Origin: Altererythrobacter sp. B11
GTDB taxonomy: Bacteria; Pseudomonadota; Alphaproteobacteria; Sphingomonadales; Sphingomonadaceae
Length of the DNA: 64,000 nt
Assembly (NCBI RefSeq): GCF_003569745.1
Contig: NZ_AP018498.1
Span: 2,891,001-2,955,000, forward strand
Reading direction: 5' to 3'
Shown one piece after another: positions 1 to 7,453 of the stretch (positions are counted from its first letter, which is position 1; each line of letters starts with the position of its first letter). The notes beneath the pieces were generated by a model. The model was not told the DNA's origin and did no database searches. It saw only the letters and a list, made by a program, of their open reading frames with translations. Made by a program: the position numbers and the translations under genes.

Positions 1-1107
1 GATCGGCGCAGGTGCTTCGAGCGGAGTAAAATCAAGCGGCAGGATCGACGGCGCCGCAGCGGTTGGATGGACCTTAAGTGGAACTGGTTTCGTCCTGTTC
101 GCAACCAGCCGAAGCGGCAATGCTGGCTTGATGCCGATGCTGGGCTCGGCGGGCAGGCTTACCCGGTCAGGCAGCATGTCGATCAGCAGATGAAGCTCGG
201 CAAAGTTTGCCGGCTGGGCGATGATCGGGCTGGTACCATCCTTAGCCTTGTCGAGAACCAAGAGCCGGGTTGAGATAGAGGTGCCCTGCTTGACGAAACC
301 GCGCTCGATCGTCGCGTTGAGGCGCAACGAGACGGGACCGGCGATCCCGACAAGAAACTTCGGAAGCTCGAACCATTCGGGCATCACTGCGACCAGGCGG
401 CCACCGGGCAGAAGGCGCTTCCAGGCAGAACGCAAGTGCCGATCGCCAGTGCGGCTATCGTGGCCCCTCTCGATTCCGTGTGAATAAGGCGGGTTCATCA
501 GCACCACGCTCGGCCCCACGTCGGGCGTGAGAAGTTCGTCGATCAGTTCCGCGTCAAATCCCGTGACTGTCGCCTCCGGAAACACGGCGCCCAGGCATTC
601 GCGGCGCAGCGGCGATATCTCGTTGAGAGCGAGACGCGCAGCTGCCTTTGCCGCCCATACGCCCAGCATACCGGTCCCGGCCGACGGTTCGAGAACCAGT
701 TCAGCGGCAGAAATGGCGCATGCCTTTGCAGCCATCCAGGCCAGACGGGGCGGCGTCGCGAATTGTTGCCACTCGATCTGCTCGTCGCTCCGGTTGGACT
801 GGGTCGGGACCAGACCTTCAAGGCGCGTGAAAGCCTCATCGGCAAAGCTGGATGACATTGCAGGTGAGAATTCAGTTGCCTGCGCCAGGAACAGCACCTG
901 CGCCAATTCAAGTGCAGCATGGGCATCACGTACGGACCAGCGTCCTTCGGCGTCGCTACCGCCGAAGTGATCGGCCATTGTTGCATTTACAGTGAGCCGT
1001 GAAATTGCTTGATCTGCAGCGAGCCGCGCGGCCAGCGCCCTCGCCGCTGCCAACACTTGCGGCTCGGCGGGATCGGAGAATGCGAAAGCGGTATTTGCGT
1101 GTGACAT
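1..1107 (-). CDS. N6-adenine methyltransferase-like N-terminal part of a probable strawberry-notch family protein (partial, 3' end outside window)
   Basis: The reading frame starts at an ATG behind a strong AGGAGG site and stays open for 369 codons to the window edge. Residues 139-149 read LEPSAGTGMLG, a class I SAM-binding motif I. Residues 205-208 are NPPY, motif IV of N6-adenine methyltransferases. Large proteins with such an N-terminal methylase and a C-terminal strawberry-notch helicase are common on sphingomonad islands, usually beside a Toprim protein as here. That fusion is inference because the C-terminal half is not in the window. The product would act on element DNA, either as a modification enzyme or as a DNA-remodelling helicase. 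The 104 bases between it and the upstream Toprim gene suggest co-transcription. Confidence 0.75.
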   Translation of the reverse strand, partial: MSHANTAFAFSDPAEPQVLAAARALAARLAADQAISRLTVNATMADHFGGSDAEGRWSVRDAHAALELAQVLFLAQATEFSPAMSSSFADEAFTRLEGLVPTQSNRSDEQIEWQQFATPPRLAWMAAKACAISAAELVLEPSAGTGMLGVWAAKAAARLALNEISPLRRECLGAVFPEATVTGFDAELIDELLTPDVGPSVVLMNPPYSHGIERGHDSRTGDRHLRSAWKRLLPGGRLVAVMPEWFELPKFLVGIAGPVSLRLNATIERGFVKQGTSISTRLLVLDKAKDGTSPIIAQPANFAELHLLIDMLPDRVSLPAEPSIGIKPALPLRLVANRTKPVPLKVHPTAAAPSILPLDFTPLEAPAPI

Positions 1108-1210
1108 GGGAGACCTCCTGAAGAGGCCCTGGGTTTGTCCGGGTGTCCGTTCGGATGGATCCGCCCGGGGGCCTCACAAGGCCCCAAGCCCGCTTTTCTC
1201 TCACCGACAT

Positions 1211-2119
1211 TCAGACCGCAGCTCGGACTGAGCGCATGAGCACATCATTCCAGTCGTCGCCGGTCAGCTCCGGACGCCTGGTGACAATCAGCCGCCCTTC
1301 GCAAGCGTAGGCCTCTCGCGCACGCTCTTCAGCAAGGTGCCCGCCCGCATCATTGTCGACAAAGAGATACAGCTGGTGCACCGATTCCGGGATTGTGGCC
1401 AAGCCGAAGCGTTCGTTTCCCAGCGTCGCCCAGCAGGGAACCTTGAACATTTGCATCGCTGAGAGGGCCGTTTCGTTTCCTTCTGCGAGGCCAAGGCGTC
1501 CCCCATCCGGGTACGCGAAACGCACCGCGCCAGAACCGGGGCTGCCTAACGCACGCCTGGGCTGATCGAAAGAAGCCAAGCTGGTTTTGTCGAGGTCAAG
1601 GAAGGAGCGGTGCAGCGCCAGAATTCCGGCATCATTACGCACGGCCGCCACCATCGCGGGTAGAAACCGGACAGCACCCTTTGGCCCCAGCGGCATATGC
1701 GGGTGGAAACGCAGCTCCGGCGAAGAAATCGTGATGCCTCTGGACACGAGGTACTTCTCGGCGGGGCTGCCAGCGATGGTCGACGCCTCACGCCAGAGCC
1801 TCAGCGCATTGCGATTGGCGACTTCCTCGCGCGGTTCGGCCACGATCGGACCACTCGTGCCATCGAACAGGTCCGCAATTCGTATTCCGAGCCCGGCCAT
1901 GGCTTCTAACACCGCCTCGTTCGTGCAGCCGGCAAAGCAATGAACAAGAATTGCGCGCTTTCCGAGTGTGATGCTTAGCGAAGGAGTGCGATCGTCGTGG
2001 GCCGGGCAGCAGCACATTCCGCGCGAACGCGACCAGGCACCGCCCAGCTGCTCGACTATCTTGCGCGCGCGGTTTTCCAGTTGCAGACCTCGGAATTGGG
2101 ATGATCGGTGTTGGTGCAT
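1211..2119 (-). CDS. CHC2 zinc-finger / Toprim domain protein (plasmid- or island-type primase-like)
   Basis: A 302-residue protein. Near residues 35-65 it has a CHC2-like zinc-binding pattern (MCCCPAHDD, then VHCFAGC), as in DnaG-type primases. The C-terminal half has a Toprim domain with the acidic EGNETA turn and the DND pair in YLFVDNDAGG, followed by DWNDVL. Together these features indicate an element-encoded primase or related nucleotidyl transferase. I chose the ATG at 2119 because GGAG lies eight bases before it; an upstream in-frame ATG at 2185 would add 22 residues but has a poorly spaced site. The gene diverges from the lytic transglycosylase and precedes the methyltransferase/strawberry-notch gene. 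It has no helicase domain of its own. Confidence 0.8.
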   Translation of the reverse strand: MHQHRSSQFRGLQLENRARKIVEQLGGAWSRSRGMCCCPAHDDRTPSLSITLGKRAILVHCFAGCTNEAVLEAMAGLGIRIADLFDGTSGPIVAEPREEVANRNALRLWREASTIAGSPAEKYLVSRGITISSPELRFHPHMPLGPKGAVRFLPAMVAAVRNDAGILALHRSFLDLDKTSLASFDQPRRALGSPGSGAVRFAYPDGGRLGLAEGNETALSAMQMFKVPCWATLGNERFGLATIPESVHQLYLFVDNDAGGHLAEERAREAYACEGRLIVTRRPELTGDDWNDVLMRSVRAAV

Positions 2120-2246
2120 GGGGGCATCTCCATCGTAACGTGCCTCCACCCGCGCAGCCTCCGCTCTGCGTCGCTGACGTTTCATTTTCCTACATCAGAT
2201 GTTCTATATATGTTCTTTCCCGATTCGACCACCAAAGGATTCGGGA

Positions 2247-2906
2247 ATGAGACTGAAATGGGCAGTAGTTGCAGGGGCAACGACAGGACTTGGGTCCGTC
2301 CTCCCCGCTCACGCGCAGGAGATGGAGCCCCCTCAGATGACCGTTGCCTCGGAGTTGACGACCGACGGCTTCCGCGTTGCAGAAGGGACTGATGGCTTCC
2401 TTCTCGTCGAACATGGCATTTGGAGAAAGCCTCCAACGGTCTCGTCCGAGCCGCCGGCTACCGATACGGGTCGAACCTATCTGCCCTATCGATATCCAAA
2501 GCCCCAAGGCAGCGCGCCATCGGGATTCCGTCGGGCAAGCTACCTTCCTCATGTTTACGCTGCTGAGGCTCAATACTCGCTACCAAGCGGCCTTCTCGAC
2601 GCTCTCGTATGGACGGAATCACGATATAATCCGATGGCCATCAGCAAGGCCGGGGCCGCAGGTTTGGGGCAATTGATGCCAGGGACAGCGCGGGACCTTG
2701 GCGTTTCAAATCGCTTCGATCCCAAGGCGAACATCTTGGGTGCGGCCCGATACCTACGCCAGATGCTGGACAAGTTCGGGGTAGTTCATCTGGCCCTCGC
2801 TGCCTACAACGCAGGTCCAGGTGCCGTCGAGCGCGCAGGCGGTATTCCTCGCAATGGCGAGACGCCGGCCTATGTGCGCGAAGTGCTGCGCCATTGGCGT
2901 TTTTGA
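2247..2906 (+). CDS. Lytic transglycosylase of the SLT family, exported
   Basis: A 219-residue protein with a signal peptide (residues 1 to about 23, ending AHAQ). After a proline-rich linker, an SLT domain occupies roughly residues 97-219. The catalytic glutamate is E124 in VWTESRYNP. Downstream are the family signatures [11 protein letters not shown] and [13 protein letters not shown]. It cleaves peptidoglycan in the periplasm. On mobile elements such enzymes usually open the wall for a conjugation apparatus (VirB1-like role); this is inferred from context. The start at 2247 has AAAGGA seven bases upstream and begins the signal peptide; an in-frame ATG at 2199 would put 16 residues before it. 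The next gene starts 12 bases downstream. Confidence 0.88.
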   Translation: MRLKWAVVAGATTGLGSVLPAHAQEMEPPQMTVASELTTDGFRVAEGTDGFLLVEHGIWRKPPTVSSEPPATDTGRTYLPYRYPKPQGSAPSGFRRASYLPHVYAAEAQYSLPSGLLDALVWTESRYNPMAISKAGAAGLGQLMPGTARDLGVSNRFDPKANILGAARYLRQMLDKFGVVHLALAAYNAGPGAVERAGGIPRNGETPAYVREVLRHWRF

Positions 2907-2918
2907 ACGGGGGGTGTT

Positions 2919-3116
2919 GTGAGCGCGGGTCGAATACGCGTCTCGGGAATTTTAAGCCGCGGTAGACGCGGGATGTTCCTGACCACGACAGACGAAGTCG
3001 TCTGGATCATCGAGAGCGAAGAACCCGAATGCGAATTCGTCGGATCAGCGGTGATTGTCGAGGGGGTTGTCGCAGGTCGAGATCGTTTGCGCGCAGACTG
3101 GATTGGACCGGTCTGA
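2919..3116 (+). CDS. Small DUF5818-like protein
   Basis: A 65-residue protein starting at GTG, 12 bases after the lytic transglycosylase and probably co-transcribed with it. The sequence alternates short beta-prone stretches (RVSGIL, VVWIIE, AVIVEGVVAG) and ends RLRADWIGPV. This resembles the small DUF5818 proteins often found singly beside integrases in sphingomonad islands; the match is from memory of the pattern. The fold could be a small beta-barrel, but there is no catalytic motif and no known function. It ends 15 bases before the end of the convergent integrase gene. The GTG start follows a G-run rather than a canonical ribosome binding site. Confidence 0.6.
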   Translation: MSAGRIRVSGILSRGRRGMFLTTTDEVVWIIESEEPECEFVGSAVIVEGVVAGRDRLRADWIGPV

Positions 3117-3131
3117 TCGACGCCATAGTTA

Positions 3132-4385
3132 TCAGGCTGCGCGCTTCCCTGCCTTCTTGATGTCGATGACCTTCCCGCCGCTCAGATAGTCAGCCCAGTC
3201 CTGCATCATCCGGCGCCGAGGAGCCAGGTATTCAGCGGCATTGTAAGCTCCACGCACGTCGTTTTTCTCCGAATGCGCGAGCTGTAGTTCGACCCAATCC
3301 TCATGGTATTTCCTGATCCACATGGGCGGCTTGCCGAACTCGACCAACTGCTCATTGGCCCAGGTGCTCGCCAAGCCCCGGAAGCCGTGTACGGTTTGGC
3401 GACTGTGGTATCCGAGGCGATAGAGCGCGTAGATCATTGTGTTCTCTGAAAGCGGCTTGTTTGGGCCATTACCCGGGAAGAGAAACTCGCCAGGCGCTGC
3501 TGCTATCATAGATTTCGCGATGTGCGTTGCCTGCTGCGAGAGGGGCACCAAATGCTCTCGTCCCATCTTCATTCGCTCGGCCGGTATGCGCCAGACAGGT
3601 GATTTGCCGCCGAGGTCTTCGAACTCGGATTTGGCGGCGAAGCGGAGCTCCTTCGTTCGAACCCAAGTCAGGAGCGCAAAGAGAACTGCGTCACGGGTGA
3701 TTGAGGACCGCCGTTCGCCCTCTTCCTGGTAGGCATGCAGCTTCTCGATGAATGCGGGCAATTCGCTGAGCGGCAGACGGCTCATATGCTTCACTCGTGG
3801 TCGCGGCTTTAGCGCCCCACGCAGATGTGTCGTCGGATCATTCGAGGCCAGGCCACACGCGATTGCGAACTGGAAGACTTGCCCCACCCCTTGCTTCGCA
3901 CGCCGGCTGATATCGAGCGCGCCTCTTGCTTCGATTTTGCGTATCATTGCCAGGACGTCGGGCGCCGTGATTTCATGAACGAGTTTCTCGCCGATGGCTG
4001 GAAACACGTCCCTTTCCATGCGCGACCAGACGCGTTCGGCGTGCGCGGCATTCAACGCGCTCTTTCGATTTTCATGCCAGCGCTTTGCGACATCAAAGAA
4101 AGTGGCACCCTCCTGCGAGATCACTTCCCCCTTGGATTTCATTGGATCCTTGCCCTCGGCTAGCAACGCCTTTGCGGCTGTGCGCTTGGCACGCGCTGCA
4201 GCTATCCCGAGGTCTGGGTAAGCGCCGAACGAGAGCAACTTCTCCTTGCCTGCGAAGCGGTACTTCATCCGCCACAACTTTGATCCGTTCGGCTGGACGA
4301 ACAGGAATAGGCCCTCCCCGTCGGCCAGCTTGTAGGCGCGATCACTTGGCTTGGAATTTCGGGCCTGAGTCTCCGTGAGAGGCAT
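3132..4385 (-). CDS. Tyrosine recombinase, P4-type integrase
   Basis: A 417-residue integrase starting MPLTETQARN, with the DUF4102 arm-binding domain in the first 90 or so residues (KLADGEGLFLFV, KLLSFGAYPD), a SAM-like core-binding domain, and a C-terminal catalytic domain. Catalytic residues visible are Arg in LLTWVRTKELR, the HGFR box, the His of LAHSEKN and the Tyr of RGAYNAAEYL. It would catalyse integration and excision at the adjacent tRNA-Met. The start at 4385 is supported by AAGGAG upstream and by family alignment; the frame stays open to 4559 but that extension carries no domain. The gene is transcribed inward from the tRNA 3' end, and short GGGGGTAT repeats lie directly upstream. 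Confidence 0.93.
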   Translation of the reverse strand: MPLTETQARNSKPSDRAYKLADGEGLFLFVQPNGSKLWRMKYRFAGKEKLLSFGAYPDLGIAAARAKRTAAKALLAEGKDPMKSKGEVISQEGATFFDVAKRWHENRKSALNAAHAERVWSRMERDVFPAIGEKLVHEITAPDVLAMIRKIEARGALDISRRAKQGVGQVFQFAIACGLASNDPTTHLRGALKPRPRVKHMSRLPLSELPAFIEKLHAYQEEGERRSSITRDAVLFALLTWVRTKELRFAAKSEFEDLGGKSPVWRIPAERMKMGREHLVPLSQQATHIAKSMIAAAPGEFLFPGNGPNKPLSENTMIYALYRLGYHSRQTVHGFRGLASTWANEQLVEFGKPPMWIRKYHEDWVELQLAHSEKNDVRGAYNAAEYLAPRRRMMQDWADYLSGGKVIDIKKAGKRAA

Positions 4386-4439
4386 TGGGGGTATCGCTCC
4401 TTTCCGATACTCCGCGAAAATACCCCCAAAATACCCCCA
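4386..4439. repeat. Three copies of TGGGGGTAT upstream of the integrase
   Basis: TGGGGGTAT occurs at 4386-4394 on the plus strand and, as its complement ATACCCCCA, at 4420-4428 and 4431-4439. The two complement copies are 11 bp apart, about one helical turn. The first overlaps the integrase start region and the others lie between it and the tRNA-Met 3' end. Phased short repeats between an integrase gene and its attachment site are the expected form of arm-type integrase or excisionase sites, which could also let the integrase repress itself. The repeats are seen directly; their role is inferred. Confidence 0.55.
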
Positions 4440-4563
4440 CACCAAATCTGGCTGCATGTGGAAGACCATGGGCGCATGCGGACGCGAATCACCCGCAAAC
4501 CTCTGCTTTTCTTTCGATTTCTGGAAAAATGCGGAAGCTAGTGGAAGCTTCCGGATCAAGGAA

Positions 4564-4640
4564 TGGTAGCGGAGGAGGGACTCGAACCCCCGACACGCGG
4601 ATTATGATTCCGCTGCTCTAACCACCTGAGCTACTCCGCC
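4564..4640 (-). tRNA. tRNA-Met (CAT), elongator
   Basis: A 77-nt tRNA including an encoded CCA (4564-4566). The acceptor stem pairs GGCGGAG with CTCCGCT, with discriminator A. The anticodon stem GCGGA/TCCGC encloses the loop ATCATAA, so the anticodon is CAT. The T-arm contains GGTTCGAGTC. The body matches the alphaproteobacterial elongator tRNA-Met and not the initiator; it also lacks the usual look of the lysidine-modified tRNA-Ile2, though anticodon alone cannot exclude that. Its 3' end is the probable attachment site of the integrative element to the left, and the gene remains intact. Confidence 0.93.
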
Positions 4641-4759
4641 CCAAGAGAGGCATCGGTGCCATCAAAAGCACCGGCAAGGCGGCGCGTTTAGGGCTGGTGT
4701 GGCGGCCGGTCAACCGCGAAAAAGCATGGTTTGCAGCAAGGTTGAAAAGTGAGGCGCCG

Positions 4760-5731
4760 CTACATCTCCCCGCGGGCGCGGCGGAGGGCGAACCACTTGG
4801 CGACATTGGCGTTATGCTCGGCCAATGTCTCCGCGAAGGCATGGCCGCCGGTGCCGTCCGCCACCATGTACAGCGCCTTCGTTTTGGCCGGATTCAGTAC
4901 TGCGGCGATGGAATCGCGGCCGGGATTGGTGATCGGCCCTTCGGGCAGGCCAACCATCGTGTAGGTGTTGTAGCCGTTCACCGCCTGAATCTCGGACTGG
5001 CGGATGCGGCGGCCCAGGGGCCGGCCCTTGGTTATGGGGTAGATGATGGTGGGATCGGCCTGCAGCATGATCCCCTGCTTCAGGCGATTCGAGTAGAGCC
5101 CGGCCACCATGCGCCGCTCGCGCGCTACGCCCGTCTCCTTCTCCACGATGGAGGCCAGCACGAGTGCCTCCTCGGGAGTGGACACGGCGATCCCGGGCGA
5201 GCGCTTTGCCCATAGCTCCGCCAGGGTGCGCTTCATCGCCGCCTGCATGCGGGCAAGGACGGCACTGCGGGCCTCGCCCCGTTCGAAGGCATAGCTTTCC
5301 GGGAGAACGGAGCCTTCCGCCGGTACCGCCACCTCCCCGGTGAGCAGAGGTTCCGCCATCAGCCGGTCGCGCACCATCACCGAGGGAAGCCCTTCGGGGA
5401 TGGTCACGAAGCGGCGGATCACGTCGCCATGCTGGAAGGTGTCGAGAATCTGCGCCGGGCTTGCCCCCGCGGGGAGCAGGAACTCGCCGGCGCGCACCGG
5501 ATCATCGCTGGCGAGCAGCTTGGCGCGCAGAAGGAATCCCTCCGCGGAGGGGATCAGCCGCTCTTCCTCCAGTTTCGCGGCAATAGCCGTCAGGCTGGCG
5601 CCCGAAGGCACGGTGAAGCTGGTATCCTGCTCCACATCCGACGCGCCCCACCAGCTCCAGGCGAACCAGCCCAGCGCAAGGAACGCTGCAGCAAGCAGCG
5701 CGACCACGAACAGGCAGCCGCGCCGCAGCAT
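4760..5731 (-). CDS. mltG: Endolytic murein transglycosylase MltG
   Basis: A 323-residue inner-membrane protein with one N-terminal membrane segment (about residues 5-28) and a periplasmic YceG domain. Family signatures include the conserved glutamate in ASIVEKETG, LQADPTIIYP, and YNTYTMVGLPEGPITNPG. MltG cuts nascent glycan strands and sets their length. It starts three bases after the end of fabF, so it is the last gene of the leftward acpP-fabF-mltG group, an arrangement common in Proteobacteria. Length matches the family. Confidence 0.95.
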   Translation of the reverse strand: MLRRGCLFVVALLAAAFLALGWFAWSWWGASDVEQDTSFTVPSGASLTAIAAKLEEERLIPSAEGFLLRAKLLASDDPVRAGEFLLPAGASPAQILDTFQHGDVIRRFVTIPEGLPSVMVRDRLMAEPLLTGEVAVPAEGSVLPESYAFERGEARSAVLARMQAAMKRTLAELWAKRSPGIAVSTPEEALVLASIVEKETGVARERRMVAGLYSNRLKQGIMLQADPTIIYPITKGRPLGRRIRQSEIQAVNGYNTYTMVGLPEGPITNPGRDSIAAVLNPAKTKALYMVADGTGGHAFAETLAEHNANVAKWFALRRARGEM

Positions 5732-5733
5732 CG

Positions 5734-6993
5734 TCAGTCAGCCTTTTTCATCACCAGGCTGGCGTTGGTGCCGCCGAAGCCGAAGCTGTTGTTGAGCACC
5801 GCCCGCACCTCGCGCTTGCGCGCCTTGTGCGGCACCAGATCCACGCCTTCCGTTCCCTCGTCGGGATTGTCGAGGTTGAGCGTGGGCGGCACGATCTGAT
5901 CGCGCATGGCGAGGATGCAGAAGATGCTTTCCACCGCGCCTGCGCCGCCGAGCAGATGGCCGATCGCGGACTTGGTCGAGCTCATCGACGCGCCGGAAAG
6001 GTCATCGCCCATCAGCCGCTTCACCGCGCCCAGTTCGATCGTATCCGCCATGGTCGAGGTGCCATGGGCGTTGATGTAATCGATGTCGCCCGGCACCATG
6101 CCCGCCTTGCGCATGGCCATTTCCATGGCGAGGAAGGCGCCCAGCCCCTCCGGGTGGGGGGCGGTGACGTGATAGGCATCGCCCGAAAGGCCATAGCCGA
6201 CAACCTCGGCATAGATCTTCGCGCCGCGCGCCTTGGCATGCTCATACTCTTCGAGCACCACCACACCGGCGCCCTCGCCCATCACGAAGCCGTCCCGATC
6301 CTTGTCATAGGGGCGGCTCGCCTGCTCGGGCCGGTCGTTATAGGAGCTATTGAGCGCCCGTGCCTGCGCGAAGCCGGCAACGCCGAGCGGGTTGATCGTG
6401 CTTTCCGAGCCGCCAGCCAGCATGATATCGGCATCGCCATCGCGGATCATCCGCGCCGCATCGCCGATGGAATGCGCACCGGTGGAACAGGCCGTCACCA
6501 CTGCATGATTGGGGCCCATCAGGCCGTATTTGATCGAAACCTGGCCGCTGATGAGATTGATCAGCCGGCCATGGACGAAATGCGGCGAGACGCGGCTGGG
6601 GCCGCGTTCATGCAGCACGATCGATTCCTTCTCGATCCCCGGCAGGCCGCCGATACCCGAACCGATCGAACAGCCGGTGCGGCGCTTCAGCGCCTCGTCC
6701 ATGTCGGTGAGGCCGGCATCCTCGAGCGCCTGACCGGCAGCATCGATGCCATAGACGATGAAGGGATCGACCTGGCGCTGGATCTTCGGATCAACGCGCT
6801 TGTCCGGGTCGAAGCCCCAGGGGTGATCCTTCGGCTTCACCTCGCAGGCGATGGTGCACTTCTGATCGGACGGATCAAATCTGGTGATGCGGCCCGCGCC
6901 GCTTTTGCCGGCGATGATATTCGCCCAGCTCGTTTCCACATCGCCGCCCAGAGGCGTGACGAGACCCAGACCGGTAACGACAACACGACGCAT
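5734..6993 (-). CDS. fabF: Beta-ketoacyl-ACP synthase II
   Basis: A 419-residue condensing enzyme that elongates acyl-ACP with malonyl-ACP in type II fatty acid synthesis. The catalytic triad is visible: Cys169 in VTACSTGAHS, the His of NAHGTSTMADTIE, and the His of SAIGHLLGGAGAVE. The C-terminal FGFGGTNASLV loop is typical of FabF. I place the start at the ATG at 6993, seven bases after GGAG, rather than the GTG two codons earlier. The gene lies about 100 bases after acpP, which encodes its carrier protein, and directly before mltG. Confidence 0.97.
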   Translation of the reverse strand: MRRVVVTGLGLVTPLGGDVETSWANIIAGKSGAGRITRFDPSDQKCTIACEVKPKDHPWGFDPDKRVDPKIQRQVDPFIVYGIDAAGQALEDAGLTDMDEALKRRTGCSIGSGIGGLPGIEKESIVLHERGPSRVSPHFVHGRLINLISGQVSIKYGLMGPNHAVVTACSTGAHSIGDAARMIRDGDADIMLAGGSESTINPLGVAGFAQARALNSSYNDRPEQASRPYDKDRDGFVMGEGAGVVVLEEYEHAKARGAKIYAEVVGYGLSGDAYHVTAPHPEGLGAFLAMEMAMRKAGMVPGDIDYINAHGTSTMADTIELGAVKRLMGDDLSGASMSSTKSAIGHLLGGAGAVESIFCILAMRDQIVPPTLNLDNPDEGTEGVDLVPHKARKREVRAVLNNSFGFGGTNASLVMKKAD

Positions 6994-7092
6994 ATTCACT
7001 CTCCAAAATCACGAAAGGCTCAGCCATTCCCGGCTGAGCCTTCCTTCCCCGTCGCGCCCGGCGGGACCTGTCGCGGCGGGGTCGAGCCGGGT

Positions 7093-7329
7093 TTAGCCCT
7101 TGTGCTCTTCGATATACTTGTTGGCGTCACCCACCGTGTTGATCTTCTCGGCCGCATCGTCCGGAATCTCGACCCCGAACTCTTCCTCGAAGGCCATGAC
7201 CAGTTCCACGATGTCGAGGCTGTCAGCGCCCAGATCATCAATGAAGCTGGCGTCCGGCGTGACCTTGTCTTCCTCGACGCCGAGATGTTCGACGACGATC
7301 TTCTTCACGCGGTCGGCAGTATCGCTCAT
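7093..7329 (-). CDS. acpP: Acyl carrier protein
   Basis: A 78-residue acidic protein with the phosphopantetheine attachment site [12 protein letters not shown], where Ser37 is modified. It carries growing acyl chains for fatty acid, lipid A and other lipid synthesis. The start at 7329 ([10 protein letters not shown]) is preceded by GAGGG at good spacing; the longer in-frame extension has no family support. It heads the acpP-fabF-mltG group and is a typical very acidic ACP ending in a short charged tail. Confidence 0.97.
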   Translation of the reverse strand: MSDTADRVKKIVVEHLGVEEDKVTPDASFIDDLGADSLDIVELVMAFEEEFGVEIPDDAAEKINTVGDANKYIEEHKG

Positions 7330-7453
7330 GTTTTGCCCTCTCGAACTGGCAGATTGAAAATTGGTTTCGCCGTAATGCGCACCGTGCTGGCTGGCAAGGG
7401 GGATGGCCAACTGGCTGTTACAACTCTCCCCCGCCAGCCGTGTTCCGTCCCCA

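Larger units (their letters stand above)
1..4566. mobile_element. Right-hand end of an integrative element inserted at tRNA-Met (partial; continues left of the window)
   Basis: A P4-type integrase is transcribed away from the 3' end of a complete elongator tRNA-Met, the usual arrangement for integrative elements that use tRNA genes as attachment sites. The genes inside (methyltransferase/strawberry-notch-like, CHC2-Toprim protein, lytic transglycosylase, DUF5818-like) are typical cargo of conjugative or mobilisable islands in sphingomonads. Their third codon positions look less GC-rich than those of the core genes to the right, though this was judged by eye and not computed. The element leaves the window at position 1, so its other attachment site and any transfer genes cannot be seen. 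The exact crossover point inside the tRNA 3' end is unknown. Confidence 0.75.
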
